Source: Penicillus capitatus (taxonomy: Eukaryota; Chlorophyta). Taken from it: DNA of 64,000 nt. Made by a program: the position numbers and the translations under genes. The notes below the pieces were generated by a model. That model saw nothing but the letters and a program-made list of their open reading frames with translations. It made no database searches and was not told the DNA's origin. The stretch is taken from positions 1 through 64,000 of the forward strand of contig OZ287697.1 of assembly GCA_965649825.1 (NCBI GenBank), given 5' to 3'. The stretch's first letter is position 1; each line of letters begins with the position of its first letter. Positions 34,259-46,366 of the stretch are shown here, one piece after another.

Positions 34259-36747
34259 ATGGAGAAGTACTACACTGCCGACGGTCGAAAGAAATATACC
34301 ATCAAGCCATTCGAAGAAGAGCTTTCTTTCGACAAGGTCAGTGGCGGCTGCCTCGTTGTCTTGTTATTCGTGTCTCAAGGGCTTTTTCGTGTTCATCCGC
34401 GCTATTCAACTGCTAACGAGTCACAATGAAGGAACAATCATCATTGGGTTGGCAGGGCCTTCCGGATCTGGTGCAATTCTGTGGCATTCGCCATGAAACT
34501 GGGGGAAAGGCAACATTCTGTGATCTCTTTAGGAAAGACAGCCTTCTCTGAAAAAGTCCGATCCTTCATGCCAGGTGATGGACCGATCGATGCACGCTAT
34601 CCCTGTTCGACAGTTTCTTGATCTGTTCGACAGGCGTCTGCGTGATTTCGATGGACAACTACAATGATGGTGGAGGATTCCTATCCGAGAGAATGTTCTT
34701 TTCAGAATCTGTGTCATAATGCCAGGATCGAAAGTGATTGACTCGAACTTCGACGATCCGAGATTGACCGATTATGACCTATTGCTCAAAAACATCAAAG
34801 ATCTGCAAGATGGGAAAAACATCCAGGTGAGCAGATATGCCTTTTCGGCTCAATCAAATTCCGTCCTCTGAAATGCCTGTATGTGATTATGATAGATGCC
34901 AATCTATGATTATAAGAAGAGTCAGAGAGTGGGTTACAGAGAGGTTGCTGTTCCAGCATCGAGAGTGGTCATCATTGAAGGCATCTACGCCTTGGCTGAA
35001 AGACTGAGGGGATTTCTAGATTTAAGAGTTTCCATAACAGGTATCCGCTGGAAACAAAAGACAAGAAATCGACCAGCAAACCAACAGGTGGCATTCATTT
35101 TGATTTGGTCAAGAGAGTTCTGAGAGATCTGAACCGTTCTGGACTGCAAGCAGACGAAATCATTCAGCAGGTACAGCAGATACCCCTGGGGAAGATGCGA
35201 TCAGGCGAGGGATGTTTCCCAGGTGTCTGACACTGTCTACCCTATGTACAAGGCATTCATTGAGCCAGATCTGAGGACGGCTCAGCTGAAAGTCTACAAT
35301 AACTTCAATCCCTTCTCTGGATTCATCTGTAATCCCATCTACATTCTGAAGTCAAAGAAAGAACTGCCGATCAGCGAGATTCTCTCTGTCCTTGATGAGG
35401 TGTGCCGGATCCATATCGACAGACATATCATCAGCTGGAGATACGGTGTCTGTAGGATCGAGTGGATGTTACTGAGACAGAATTGGTGGATATCTACTTG
35501 CTCCCTCCTAATGAAGACCCAGAACAATGCACGAGCTGGTTAAGAATGCGCAGTAGAGACGGTCGTTATTCTCTGATGTTTGAAGAATGGGTTACTGAAG
35601 TTCCATTTGTCATTTCGCCTCGAATTTCATTTGAAGTTAGCTCAAGGATTCTGGGAGGACTGATGGCTTTGGGATATGAGATCGGTCCTATCCTCAAGCG
35701 TAAGACAATCGTTCATGCCGACGGTGTTTTGTCCATCAAACAGGATACCATTGAGAAACTAGGTGCAATGCATTCCATCACACATTTGATGGGGCTGATG
35801 CAAAAGACGCCGGTGTCTGTGGCCAGGCAAATTCATTCAGATTCATGGAAATGATCGTTCGAAGGTGCATGCAGCTGGTCAACAGCTTGGATTGGAAGGT
35901 AGCTACATTCCGAGAAGTTTCATTGAACAGGTGATGCGATACCCACGTTCTATTGCTGTGCCATGAGATCCGGATGTGAGCTGCACGATCTCTGTCTGTT
36001 CTTGACTAGGTGCAACTGGAGGACTTGGTTGCAGCATTGAAGGCTGCAGACGTGACAGAACACCTGGGCATTGAACGTTCTGCGCTTCCCCGTCAGGTGC
36101 CTTTGGGGGCCAACATCCAGAATGTTGATCATTTGAGCAGTGGGGGGAAACAACATTCAGGTATAACATGCGTGAGATCTGTCTGTCATGCATGACATCG
36201 CGCATCTCTGTGGTATGGTGCAGTGCCGAATATTACTGCACAGCATGGTCGTCTTGTCAGAGGAGGATCTGCCATCTTTCCTTCAAGTGAAAACACCGTC
36301 TCCCAATACCGACAGAAACATGCGATCACGTCTCGTCCTGAAGGTACAGGTGCATACAGTGACGATGGCTACGGAAACAGAGGAGCAATGCAGCAGTCAG
36401 AATTCTATCTGACGAATACGTCATGTCATGCAGACAATGTTCACTTTCCATATCAAATGACTGCTGCAAGCAATGTTGTCTGGCTTTAGGAGGATTTGGT
36501 GGGATCCGTCGAATCGTATTCGCAGTCTCCGCCACATCAACACCAGATATCTAAGATGAATAATACGCATGCAGCACAGCTGGATCAACGTACTGTTGAG
36601 CTGACCAAGGCAGTGAAGCTGCTGGCCGATAGCCTCGACAGCAATAGATACATGAGTTTTCGAGAGCTCCAGCTGATGTTGTTCGCAGCCGGTTGCATTC
36701 TCTTTGGTGCAGGGGCTGTCGTTGGTTACCACTTTGGACACAAATAA
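34259..36747 (+). CDS. TTM1/2-like: P-loop uridine-kinase-like domain + CYTH domain + C-terminal anchor
   Basis: Many short exons with similarity along the full length to plant triphosphate tunnel metalloenzymes TTM1/2. Uridine-kinase-like part: IIIGLAGPSGSGKT (Walker A, split by an intron at about 34481-34542), VCVISMDNYND, NFDDPRLTDYDLLLKNI, MPIYDYKKSQRVGYRE, VVIIEGIYALAERLRGFLD, then SDTVYPMYKAFIEPDLRTAQ. CYTH part: DIYLLPPNEDPEQC, SWLRMRSRDGRYSLMFEEWV, FVISPRISFEVSSRILGGL. After a coiled region the protein ends with a hydrophobic anchor (LMLFAAGCILFGAGAVVGYH). Plant TTM1/2 are pyrophosphatases on the mitochondrial outer membrane linked to senescence and immunity; the same topology is expected here. 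The upstream start is uncertain (ATG 34259 is the first good in-frame one). The last join (about 36412-36489) did not close in phase. Confidence 0.9.
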
Positions 36748-37201
36748 CACAAGAGAATCCTGTTTTGCAGTGCCCTTGTTTCTTACAAGTGACAACTGAC
36801 AGGTTTCCTCCATACGCCACGAATGAGTTACAGTCAGAATCTTCTCAGAAGAGGTTGAATGTGTCGCCGTGTCAAAAAATTAGATCAAAACTGAGAGACA
36901 TGTTCTTACGAACATGACAAAAGTAAGGATAGGGATATCCACCCACACTCGCGAATTACGGTAGTTAGTGCATGGACAAGGTGAGAGCTCAGAAAGCAGT
37001 TGACGGCAGAGAGCACCGAGAACGAGAATGGCTCGCCTATACAGAGTCTCAGGTGAGACGGAAACCAGCACAGCACAGAGACGTTAGTAGTATTCTTCAA
37101 TCCCCCTTGAACAAACAGCAAGCAATAAAATGGTGTTATAGTACATCCAAAATAGAAGTCAGGGATTGATTGTATTCTCTCATGTCATCGGGGGAGGACA
37201 G
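36748..37201. other. Spacer between convergent genes
   Basis: 450 bp between the stops of the TTM-like gene and the LOV gene. Reverse frames at 37121-36880 have a hydrophobic stretch but no start or splice support. No recognised feature. Confidence 0.5.
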
Positions 37202-39116
37202 TCAGATAGCAATGCTGCTTGTTGGACCCATCATCGGAGTGGACGCGATGGTTCCTGATGTGTCTATATCACCACAGCTCCTGCAGACACATACAGATGT
37301 GCTGAGAGAGGGAGTGGAAGGGAAGGACCTCGTTCTCAGGAGCATTGATGTCTTCGACGGAAGAGATGTTTTGACACCACCACCACTTTCACCATTCTCT
37401 TCTTCGAACGCTTGGAATGTATGCATTCCTACATGATGTGTAATTCGGCCTTCAAAATCACGCAAGGGAACAATTGAACAATCGTTCAACACAGGCTGGC
37501 CTGCACACAGTGCCACAGGAGAGGTAAGACCGATGGATGCATGACCGTCGATGTACCTACCATTTCTCTTGTAGTTCACCAAACGCGCAGAACCTGAACG
37601 GCCTTCCCGAATGGCACGGCGAAGCGTCTTGGAGCCGTGAGATGGCACAGCACTTCCGCCAGGCGGCGCCTGGATCTCGAGTTAAGATCGAGGTCGTCAC
37701 TGTTGAGATGGTTCCTACCTGAAGGAATCTACAGTTTTTCCCAAGAACGTCTTCCGATCGGTACCCAGTCTGTTCTTCAAACGACTTATTCACGAAGACA
37801 AGGTTTTCATCTCCGGCACTCGTGACAACCAAAGAACAAGGGCTGTCTTCCAATAACTTCATAAGCATCTTCACAGAAGCAGCATCCTCTCGAATCGATC
37901 CTCCTGATCAGAAGAACGCGTCGATATCAGATGCATTGAGCACAGTGACTGCTTGCCTAGTTTGTTAATAAACTCCTCTGCGGGCGATTTCGCCTTGGAA
38001 GCTTTAAATGCTGCTGCATTCTGCTTCTTCTTCGATCTCTTTCCACTCTTTTTGGATGACTTAGGCAATGAACTGTGTGCATCTCTCTGTTGGTGTTGTT
38101 CATTGGATCTCCACCAGTCGTGACCATCTGCACGATTCTTAGTCGAAGCAGAATCCATACTGTGTCTTCCAACATTCACAGCATCCAAGCTCTTGCGGCG
38201 ATCTGCGGATTTGTGGAAATGACTCAGATGTGCTGAGTCAAGACTAGAACGTCTGGGTTTCCCGACTCTGTCTGTCGTTTTGCAAAACAATCCAGCCAAT
38301 GCTGCATTTGCTGCAGAGCTGGCTTCCTCTGCCGAATGACGCGCTTCGGATTCTGGATTGGCAAACTTCATTGCACCAGCATGCCATCCATACTTATAGT
38401 GACCCGCCGGAATCTTCTCGACATCGCGTGCGTCACTGGGATAGAAACCACGTGAGGCGATAAAGAGAGAATTGTCCGAGAGCTTCCCCTGCACCATCGG
38501 AATCGATCCAGAGCAATCTGTCCCCGCCAGCACACGGACCTGGAGACGACGGATGCATCACACTCTCCCACACCGTCATATATCGACGTCATCTGGGCTT
38601 ACCGTTGTGGCATCATAGATGCAGAAAGAGAAATGTCCACGGAGTTTTGTGATCATCCCAGTGCCCATCTGAGAATACATCTTGCAAAGCAATTCGGCTT
38701 CCTGGATAAATGGATTGCATACAGTGCACAGCAATGTCATGCGTGATCTCTATGGGTGATAGGTGTGGACTCACGGAGACAGGCATTCTCTCACGGACGG
38801 CTTCGAGTGTGACATTGTGTGGTAAGTGCAGCTCATGTTGTAAATACTTCTTCACCAAATACGCATAGTTCTGGATCTGTCCTGTCAGTGCTCCGATCGT
38901 CGAACTGTCAGAGTCGGCGGCGATTTTGGGCGCTGTGTCGTCACTGGATTCGACAGCGATGCCTCCTCCAGGGAGAGTCAGGATCGCCTTCTTGCCCGAA
39001 CTGGAGTTCACAGACTCCAAAACTCCACGAATAAATTGCTCTTTGGTGCATCGATGCAATTTTTCATCCGCGCCGAACTCCAACGACTTTTCGGGACAGA
39101 CGCATAGAAAAGCCAT
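37202..39116 (-). CDS. Glutamine-amidotransferase-like (DUF3700-like) domain fused to a LOV photosensor domain
   Basis: Six exons: 39116-38775, 38701-38603, 38539-37957, 37903-37719, 37675-37561 and 37500-37202. They sum to 1623 nt with every phase closing: 540 residues. Residues about 1-240 resemble class-II glutamine amidotransferase / Wali7 (DUF3700) folds: FIRGVLESVNS, EAELLCKMYSQMGTGMITKL then RGHFSFCIYDATTVRVLAGT, SGSIPMVQGKLSDNSLFIAS, KYGWHAGAMKFANP. No Cys follows the initiator Met, so amidotransferase chemistry is unlikely. A Ser-rich linker has a strongly basic run (KSSKKSGKRSKKKQ), NLS-like. Residues about 315-450 are a LOV/PAS domain: FVNKSFEEQTGYRSEDVLG, the photoactive motif GKNCRFLQ, LVNYKRNGQPVLNDCSI, GRITHHVGMHTF. 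The Gln normally found in the last strand (GVQ) is His here. Intron 3 is GC-AG. Blue-light control of the N-terminal domain is inference. An upstream in-frame ATG exists at 39152. Confidence 0.85.
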
Positions 39117-39362
39117 AAGGCTTGAGACAGACAGACAACAGACGGCAAACAAAGACGATCTTCAATTGGAAGTCGATGAGGTCGTGTGTGTATCAGACAA
39201 AGTGAACGTAAACGGCAAGTCGTGAAAGCGGCAATGGGCAGAGCCAGTCGATAACGAATAGGACCCATGCGTGTGTCCTGGTGGTGCCACGCTGTCGTTG
39301 ACTCATCCTGTCTCATGATGACGAGATCGTTTATTCAATTCGATCCAGAATTCTGAAACTGA

Positions 39363-40442
<1,080 letters not shown>

Positions 40443-41120
40443 TGGGTGATGCCATGCAAGTAGACCTCCAAGCGCATCTGTTAGGGGAAAGAGGATACAT
40501 GACGTGAATTAGCTTTCCATTCTGTTGTCTCCAAGAACCATGAGTTTTGTCACTCCACGAATGGAATATTAAAGGGAATTAATTGCCCATTCATTGCTCA
40601 ATGGCAAACTTGAATGTCAATAGACTTCTCGATGGAGAAGAATGAATTTATTCAACTCACGATTCCTAACTGAATGACCATAAAAGCAAGTAAAAGAAGG
40701 CTTCAACCGCGATTCATGAGTAATCTCCGCGAACTGGGAGTATAGGAGGTTTTATTGGGCCAGCCAAATCAGAAAGGGGCACCACCATTGATAGATCATG
40801 CTCATATTTGTTGTTGTTGTTCATCGATTCGTAAACAGGATAGGTAGTGAACACCGATGTTTCGGTGGCAGATGTCAAAGTGCCATGGGAATGCAGTACG
40901 ATCATCACTGATCCAAATTCAATGGAATGCAGACAGACAAAACGGCCAGGAAACACGTGTGCATTACGTGATTCTAGGGAAAACACCACCAACACGTTTT
41001 TTTGCAAACACTTTTAGGGCGGCAAAAAAAGCACAAGAAAGTTCTTACAGGGCTGCCAATTACGAGCAATTTGCGATTCAGCTGACTCTGTAACAGGAGA
41101 AACACTTGAGCGCTTAGAAT
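40443..41120. other. Spacer, no gene supported
   Basis: 680 bp between convergent genes. The reverse frame 41007-40714 (97 codons) has low-complexity Asn and no splice or domain support. A/T-rich patches at 40550-40700 suit 3' ends. Confidence 0.5.
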
Positions 41121-41966
41121 CTAATGTATGGGCCTCACTTCGAGAACGGTGTCGTCTAGGATTTCTTGCATAAGAACGCGGTCGGCGAGTATGTTAATGA
41201 TGTTGACTTGCAGCATGAACTCGTTCACACCTTCCGGGAAAACTCCACCTAGAGAACCCCAATGCATCTGTCGACAATGCATACATGCGTTTCAACTTTC
41301 AGGTGTAATAGCGATGATAAAAGCCTTGGCCAACTTGAGAATGCCCATAATTTGTGGATTGTTCTCAACAGCGCCTGGGACGGACAACGTGTCCTACAGG
41401 AACAATTTTCGTCTTCCATTTTGAAAGCATGTTTAAAGATGGAGTTGATTGAGTACTACTTACTCGCACACAGTCTGCAAGACGCAAACTGGCACCAGCG
41501 ACTGCTCTCATGACAACGATATCGGGGTCAGATTCACGTTCGGCTGTCTTAATAGCATATTGATTTGGATCTCCTGGCGGGAAACGCATCCCGGCTCCCA
41601 GTTCCTGGCATACAAGCAGTACATAACACACCGAGGTCGTCTGCATGTCCTCTCACATTGGGGTCACTGTTAACAATCAAAATCGAAGTAGCTAACTCGA
41701 CATCGCCATCAAGGATGGCATTGCGCAACTGCGTTGTCGTGCTTTGGTAGACTGTTTTGTAGCGATTTAGTACATCTTCCTGCTTCAAAGTTCTTTCTCC
41801 TCCTACACAAACGGCAATGCACAGTCGCAAAGGGGCTTGGTTGTGAATAAAACGCCAGAAGCAAAGCGTGTTAGTTACCCTTTTCAAAAGAACGGCCATC
41901 TGCATGGACTGTCAATGCAACTAGCGCTAGAGCGACCAAGAAAGAGCGACTCGTCGATGTATACAT
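41121..41966 (-). CDS. Secreted 199-residue protein of unknown family
   Basis: Five exons: 41966-41879, 41802-41657, 41604-41464, 41393-41297 and 41248-41121; phases close, 199 residues. Clear signal peptide (SRSFLVALALVALTVHADG). The mature part is helical and lacks Cys pairs: QLRNAILDGDVELATSILIV then NSDPNELGAGMRFPPGD, which has the look of one ankyrin-like hairpin, then VMRAVAGASLRLADCVR and NEFMLQVNIINILADRVLMQ. No retention signal at the end (EVRPIH). I recognise no family. In an alga with a secondary plastid the signal peptide could also lead to a plastid-bound precursor, but no transit-like stretch follows it. Confidence 0.7.
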
Positions 41967-42431
41967 CCTTAAACGAGCTGTTCCGACGTGGAGTTTTATT
42001 TGTCCAACGTCTTTCAGTGTACTGGACAGCACCCTTGAGTCTTGAATGGTCGAACAGTGCGTAATGGAAAACAACGACGATTGTCGCAGTTGACGGATGT
42101 GGTTCTTTCTAATGCTCAACGGATTTTATCCAACGTCACAGATAAACGATCCTTAACGTTTCCTTCAAGTGCATGTGTCACTTAATACCGCAGAAACGTA
42201 TGGCGGTTGTTGTGGGATTTGTTGGAAGAACACGATGAGCATGCGACGGTTTTTCAGATCGAGAAGCTCTCGTCGATTTTCTTCAATGGCTCAGGACATC
42301 TACGTGCATTTTGAATCATGAGATTTGACGTGTCTGTCCACTGTCGCAATTAATGGTGCATGAGAAAACGCTGTGACCAACTTCTCTCTCTTCCCGAGAG
42401 CCATGTGTAGCGAGCGACACTTCTTTCACTC

Positions 42432-42812
42432 TTGCTGACGAATCTGATCAATCAAGAATACGTAGACAAGGTGGGCGACCCGTCTGGGTTGTCGATGGAT
42501 CACTTAGACAGACTGCGTTTTGGGGAGAGCAATATGGTTATTAGGCATCACCTTGCTTACAGTTCACTGTCTGAATCGTCAGAAAACCAACGGAAGAGAG
42601 ATGCCTGCTGCCCCTAATCGGTGCGACAATGTCAGCCGAATGAAACAGAACAAACATAGAGCAGCACTCAATGAGCGTCAAGTAAGCGCGAACAAGCCAG
42701 TAGTTAAGTCAGAAACCGAATGCTGTTTGACCAATGACCTCGGTGACTAGGCTATCGAACTGCAGCCAATGAATGATTTGTCATCCTACTCACCTCCCTC
42801 TTACTTTAAATA
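42432..42812 (+). CDS. Possible small unknown gene
   Basis: Three putative exons joined by good GT-AG introns (about 42537-42582 and 42681-42749) give a hydrophilic protein ending PMNDLSSYSPPSYFK. The first exon (contains GLSMDHLDRLRFGESN) has no ATG, so the real start is upstream or the model is wrong. No domain. It could be the 5' part of the following coiled-coil gene. Confidence 0.35.
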
Positions 42813-42955
42813 ACGCGAGTACGCGCTACTGACCGAGTGACCAACAACAGAAGTGTCGCAGCATTTGCGCCCAGACGACGAAGTCAAATGGTCAGTAATC
42901 TCTGCGAAACACACACCCGTAGATGACGCGTTTCTTAGCGAGACTTAGAGTTCAG

Positions 42956-44705
42956 AGCGAGAGAATTGGAGGCCTTATGCCATTCCAAAGAGGCGAAGAT
43001 TCTTTCCCTTCTGCATGAAAACGACCAAATAAAGTCAGACTTTCGCTTTAACATGAAGGTGTCTGCTACTAGTTGGAAGCGACAGATCAAATGGCGACCT
43101 CCTTTCAGGTGTTAGAGGAGAGAGACGTCGAAATTGAGCGACTCGAGGAAGAGAGTCGAAACCTGAAAGAAGAGTTGAGACATAAACAGAAGGTCCAGAT
43201 TCTGGCGAGATGTCCTCATTGAGGCATTGCTTGCTTCCACCCTACTTCAGGATGTCGACGATGCTCAGAGAAAGATTGACGATCTGCAATTTTCTATCGG
43301 ACAGATGCAGCAAGAGAAAGTGATTTTCCAAGCAGAGACGAAGGCGAAGCTCGAATCGTGCGAATCTGCCATGGGCTCAGAGAGAAACAGAATGTGTATC
43401 GTTCGAAAAGCACATCAATCATGATACGAGTTGTAAGTATAGGCGTGACTTCGTGTTCGAGATGCACGAAGCCGTGCAAGAGGCACATCAGAAGTTTCTG
43501 TCGGATCTCAAACTCCAAAAAGAAAAGCACTCGAAGGAAAAGGAGCAGATGAGGGGCGAGTTGTTAGAGATGTCACACGAACTGGAGGAATTGAAAGCGC
43601 TGAATTTAAAGAAGGAACGAGCAATGGACGATAAAGAGGAACAAGTGCGGCCAACCAGATTTATCCTTTCCTTCACGTCTTGACTGCTTGAATCGTCGGT
43701 GCAGAGGAAAGAACAAGAACAGCAGATTCTGGAATTGAGAGACCAGCTGGAAGGGGCATCGTTGCAAGTGCGTCACGTAACAGAGAACAGCAAAGAAGTA
43801 CAATTCGTTTAACAGTGACTCTTGCTACTATCGATGGCATAGCACAGGAGAACGCCCGGTTGCTTCAGATGGTGACCGAGAAAGACAGTCGACTTCAAGT
43901 TTGGAAGGACCCTTTTGGCGACAGTTCCATTTACACTGGTTCGCAGGATCTCGAAAACGAGATGAAAGGACTAAGGGAAATCGTAAAGGAGCATTCGACG
44001 TTCTGCCAAGAGCAAGACTCGATACAGGATCGAGTACGGGACAAAGAAATGGAACACCGCAAGGAAATTGTCCAGCTAACGATGAAACTGAGACAGCAAG
44101 AGGGACAGTGCATGTCGTTACAGAAGCAACTGATCGTCGTCAGAGAGGAACAGGCAACACTCCAGGTGCTATCTTCTCTTCGAATGAGAGCCATCACGTC
44201 GCTCTTGCAGAAAGAGCATAAAGATCTCGAAGGGGCTTTGGAGAGAACGATGGAACAGAACGAGGATCTAAGAAAGCAATTGGACAAAGCCGCACGTTAC
44301 GTGCAACGCAAGAAGACATCGATGCATTCGGAAATCACAGATCTCCAGAGTCGACTGGTCAAGAAAGAACACCAGGTAACGCCGCCGTGACGATCTAGAC
44401 CTCGACGTGATGTGTTGTCTTTAGAATGAGATATTGAAAGCGGAAGGCAGGAAGGAACAGCATAGACGGCGAGTACTAGAGAGGGAACTGCATACAAGGC
44501 AGAAGAAAGAAGCACGACGGCATCGCAAAACGACGGAATTGAATGAGATGCTGGCTGTTCTGGAGGCAAGAGAATGCACAACTGTCTCTTTCTCTCTCGA
44601 TGCATGTGCTGCTGACAGAGCGAAGCAGACAGCCAGACCTTATCAGGGGAGCAGTTCTCGGTCACTAAACGAAGTCCAATACGAGAGAAGTCGCGTCCAT
44701 CGTGA
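42956..44705 (+). CDS. Long coiled-coil protein
   Basis: A chain of exons separated by introns of about 45-60 nt, each coding for Glu/Lys/Leu-rich heptads: ELEALCHSKEAKILSLLHEN, VLEERDVEIERLEEESRNLK, DVDDAQRKIDDLQFSIGQMQ, EMHEAVQEAHQKFLSDLKLQ, ENARLLQMVTEKDSRLQ, KEHKDLEGALERTMEQNEDL, NEILKAEGRKEQHRRRVLER and others. The last intron appears to be GC-AG (44566-44618), leading to a short Ser/Lys tail ending at 44705. The 5' end is not found; the first recognised exon begins after an acceptor at 42955. Could be a centrosomal, ciliary or Golgi tether; heptads alone do not say. Confidence 0.7.
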
Positions 44706-44755
44706 TCCCGAAGAAATAGATTGCTTTCATTCTCGACATCTTTGGCGTTGAGAAG

Positions 44756-46084
44756 ATGACCTCTGTTGCGAGAAACACCATGTCTGCTCGATACCAAGTC
44801 ACTTGGTCTTCCCACGCAAGATCTCCAACGCGCTCGCCGAGTTTTTCGACGCCGTTTGTCTCTCGCATTCGCCAAGCGGCGAGTAGTCATTCCAGGATCA
44901 CTAAATCGCTGTCGAAGAGAGACCCTCGTGATCGCGCATCTGTTCGCGCATCGCTACGATCAGAAACTGAAATCATCAGCGCGCCATTGACATCAGGTTT
45001 CCTTTCCGTTTCAGTTCACTGAGTCTTGACCTGTCCGATGTTCTTCAGAATCCCCCAAGCAGGGAGATGCTCCATGCGGAAATGGCCTCGTTTCGAAGAG
45101 CGATCTTCTTTCATTGGAGAATGAGCTTTCACAGGGAGAGTCCATCAAAGCGCTTGCCAAATTCAACAATGCTCTTCGTCAACTCGATACATCGAACTGG
45201 GGTACACATCGGAACACAGAAGCCGAGATCTCAGTCAAACTGTGCGCCCTATAGAAGCAAAGCTCAAGCCTGTCTTCAAAGAATGGTGTTTCAATTTGGA
45301 ATCCTTCAATCCTGCATTTGCTGCCGTTCTTCTCCAGGCATTGCCAGCGAGATCATAAAGATCACATCAGATCATGTATGTTGTGTTTAGGTTCAACTGA
45401 GTATTGGCAAGAGTGATTACTATCGTCGAGATGACTGCTTGAGGTGTCTTATACAGCCATTGGCCGGAGAATATGGAATGCACAATAATGAACCTCAAGG
45501 TAAGCAAGGAAGTTAAGTGGGATGTTCTGAGTGTTCTCTCAGGGAAGACACATCGACAACTGTTCAAGGAATTCTTCGAATCGCTCTTTCCCGATTCTTC
45601 TCTAGACGTGCTGCTGGATTCAGAGCCTCTTCATGGAAAGACGCTTTTCGAGAAAATGATCCATGATATCCAATCTCATGGTACTTTCCTGTTGTCCTTG
45701 TGCTCTGAAGAAAGGTTTCGCACAGGCAATGATCCGATTGAGAGAGCGAGCTATGCGTTGGGATACAACCTGGCTATCGAGTATTTGGCAGATTATGAGA
45801 AGCGATGGATGCTACAATCCTTTCGACAGCTTTCGTCTGGGGCGATTCAAAGAGACATCGCGTGGCTCTTTCTAGAAATCCACGCTGAAGGCAGGATCAT
45901 TCTATGAGCGCCCGTCATACACATCTTTGACTGTTTAGATGAGAAAGAGCATGCGGCGATTGGACACGAAGCCGTTCTCAGCTTCGTCCCCTCGTCACAT
46001 CTAGCATTGCTGCAGAAGGCAATGCAGGACCATGATCGAGACTTTGCTGTTTTCTACAATCACCTTGCCTCGATGCTGAAGTAA
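44756..46084 (+). CDS. Unknown protein with C-terminal haem-oxygenase-like helical domain (tentative)
   Basis: Six exons: 44756-44996, 45049-45201, 45255-45337, 45391-45499, 45543-45890 and 45939-46084; phases close to 359 residues, using two GC-AG introns (45338-45390, 45891-45938). The first 80 residues are Ser/Arg-rich and acid-poor, a likely targeting or disordered region. The rest is helical: ALAKFNNALRQLDTSNW, KPVFKEWCFNLESFNPA, YYRRDDCLRCLIQPLAGEYG, RASYALGYNLAIEYLADYEK, IAWLFLEIHAEDEKEHAAIG and LLQKAMQDHDRDFAVFYNHL. The helix with Glu (NLAIEYLADYE) followed by IHAEDEKEHA recalls the metal-ligand pattern of haem-oxygenase-like di-iron or TenA-type folds. This is suggestive only; the model itself is firmer than the family call. 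Confidence 0.6.
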
Positions 46085-46366
46085 AGGCGAAAAGAGAGTA
46101 TGTTTAATGAATGGATGCACGCATGCCATCTGAGTGGATGCCTAGACAGGGACTTTCCAACAGATACAAATGGGAGATCAGGTTGTTGTACTTAAAGAAC
46201 AGCGTCCGGCTTAAGAACAAACAATAACTGTCAGGCAAGAGAATCAGACTTCGATGCTCCAGAGTAATCGTCGTGATAGGCAGCGTGACAGCGAGAAAAG
46301 TATTCTTGTCTGCAGCGATGATGGCTTTCTTAGCAGAAATGAGATCTTTTGAATCCACGAAATTTC

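Noticed and set aside
37202-37903. Aureochrome (bZIP-LOV)
   Set aside because: The region before the LOV domain is an amidotransferase-like fold plus a basic linker; no leucine zipper is seen.
44297-44890. 197-codon reverse open frame
   Set aside because: It overlaps forward coiled-coil exons that close in phase and has no domain.
45470-45530. Gene end at the TAA/TGA codons in this stretch
   Set aside because: They are intronic; joining 45391-45499 to 45543-45890 keeps the frame and protein character.
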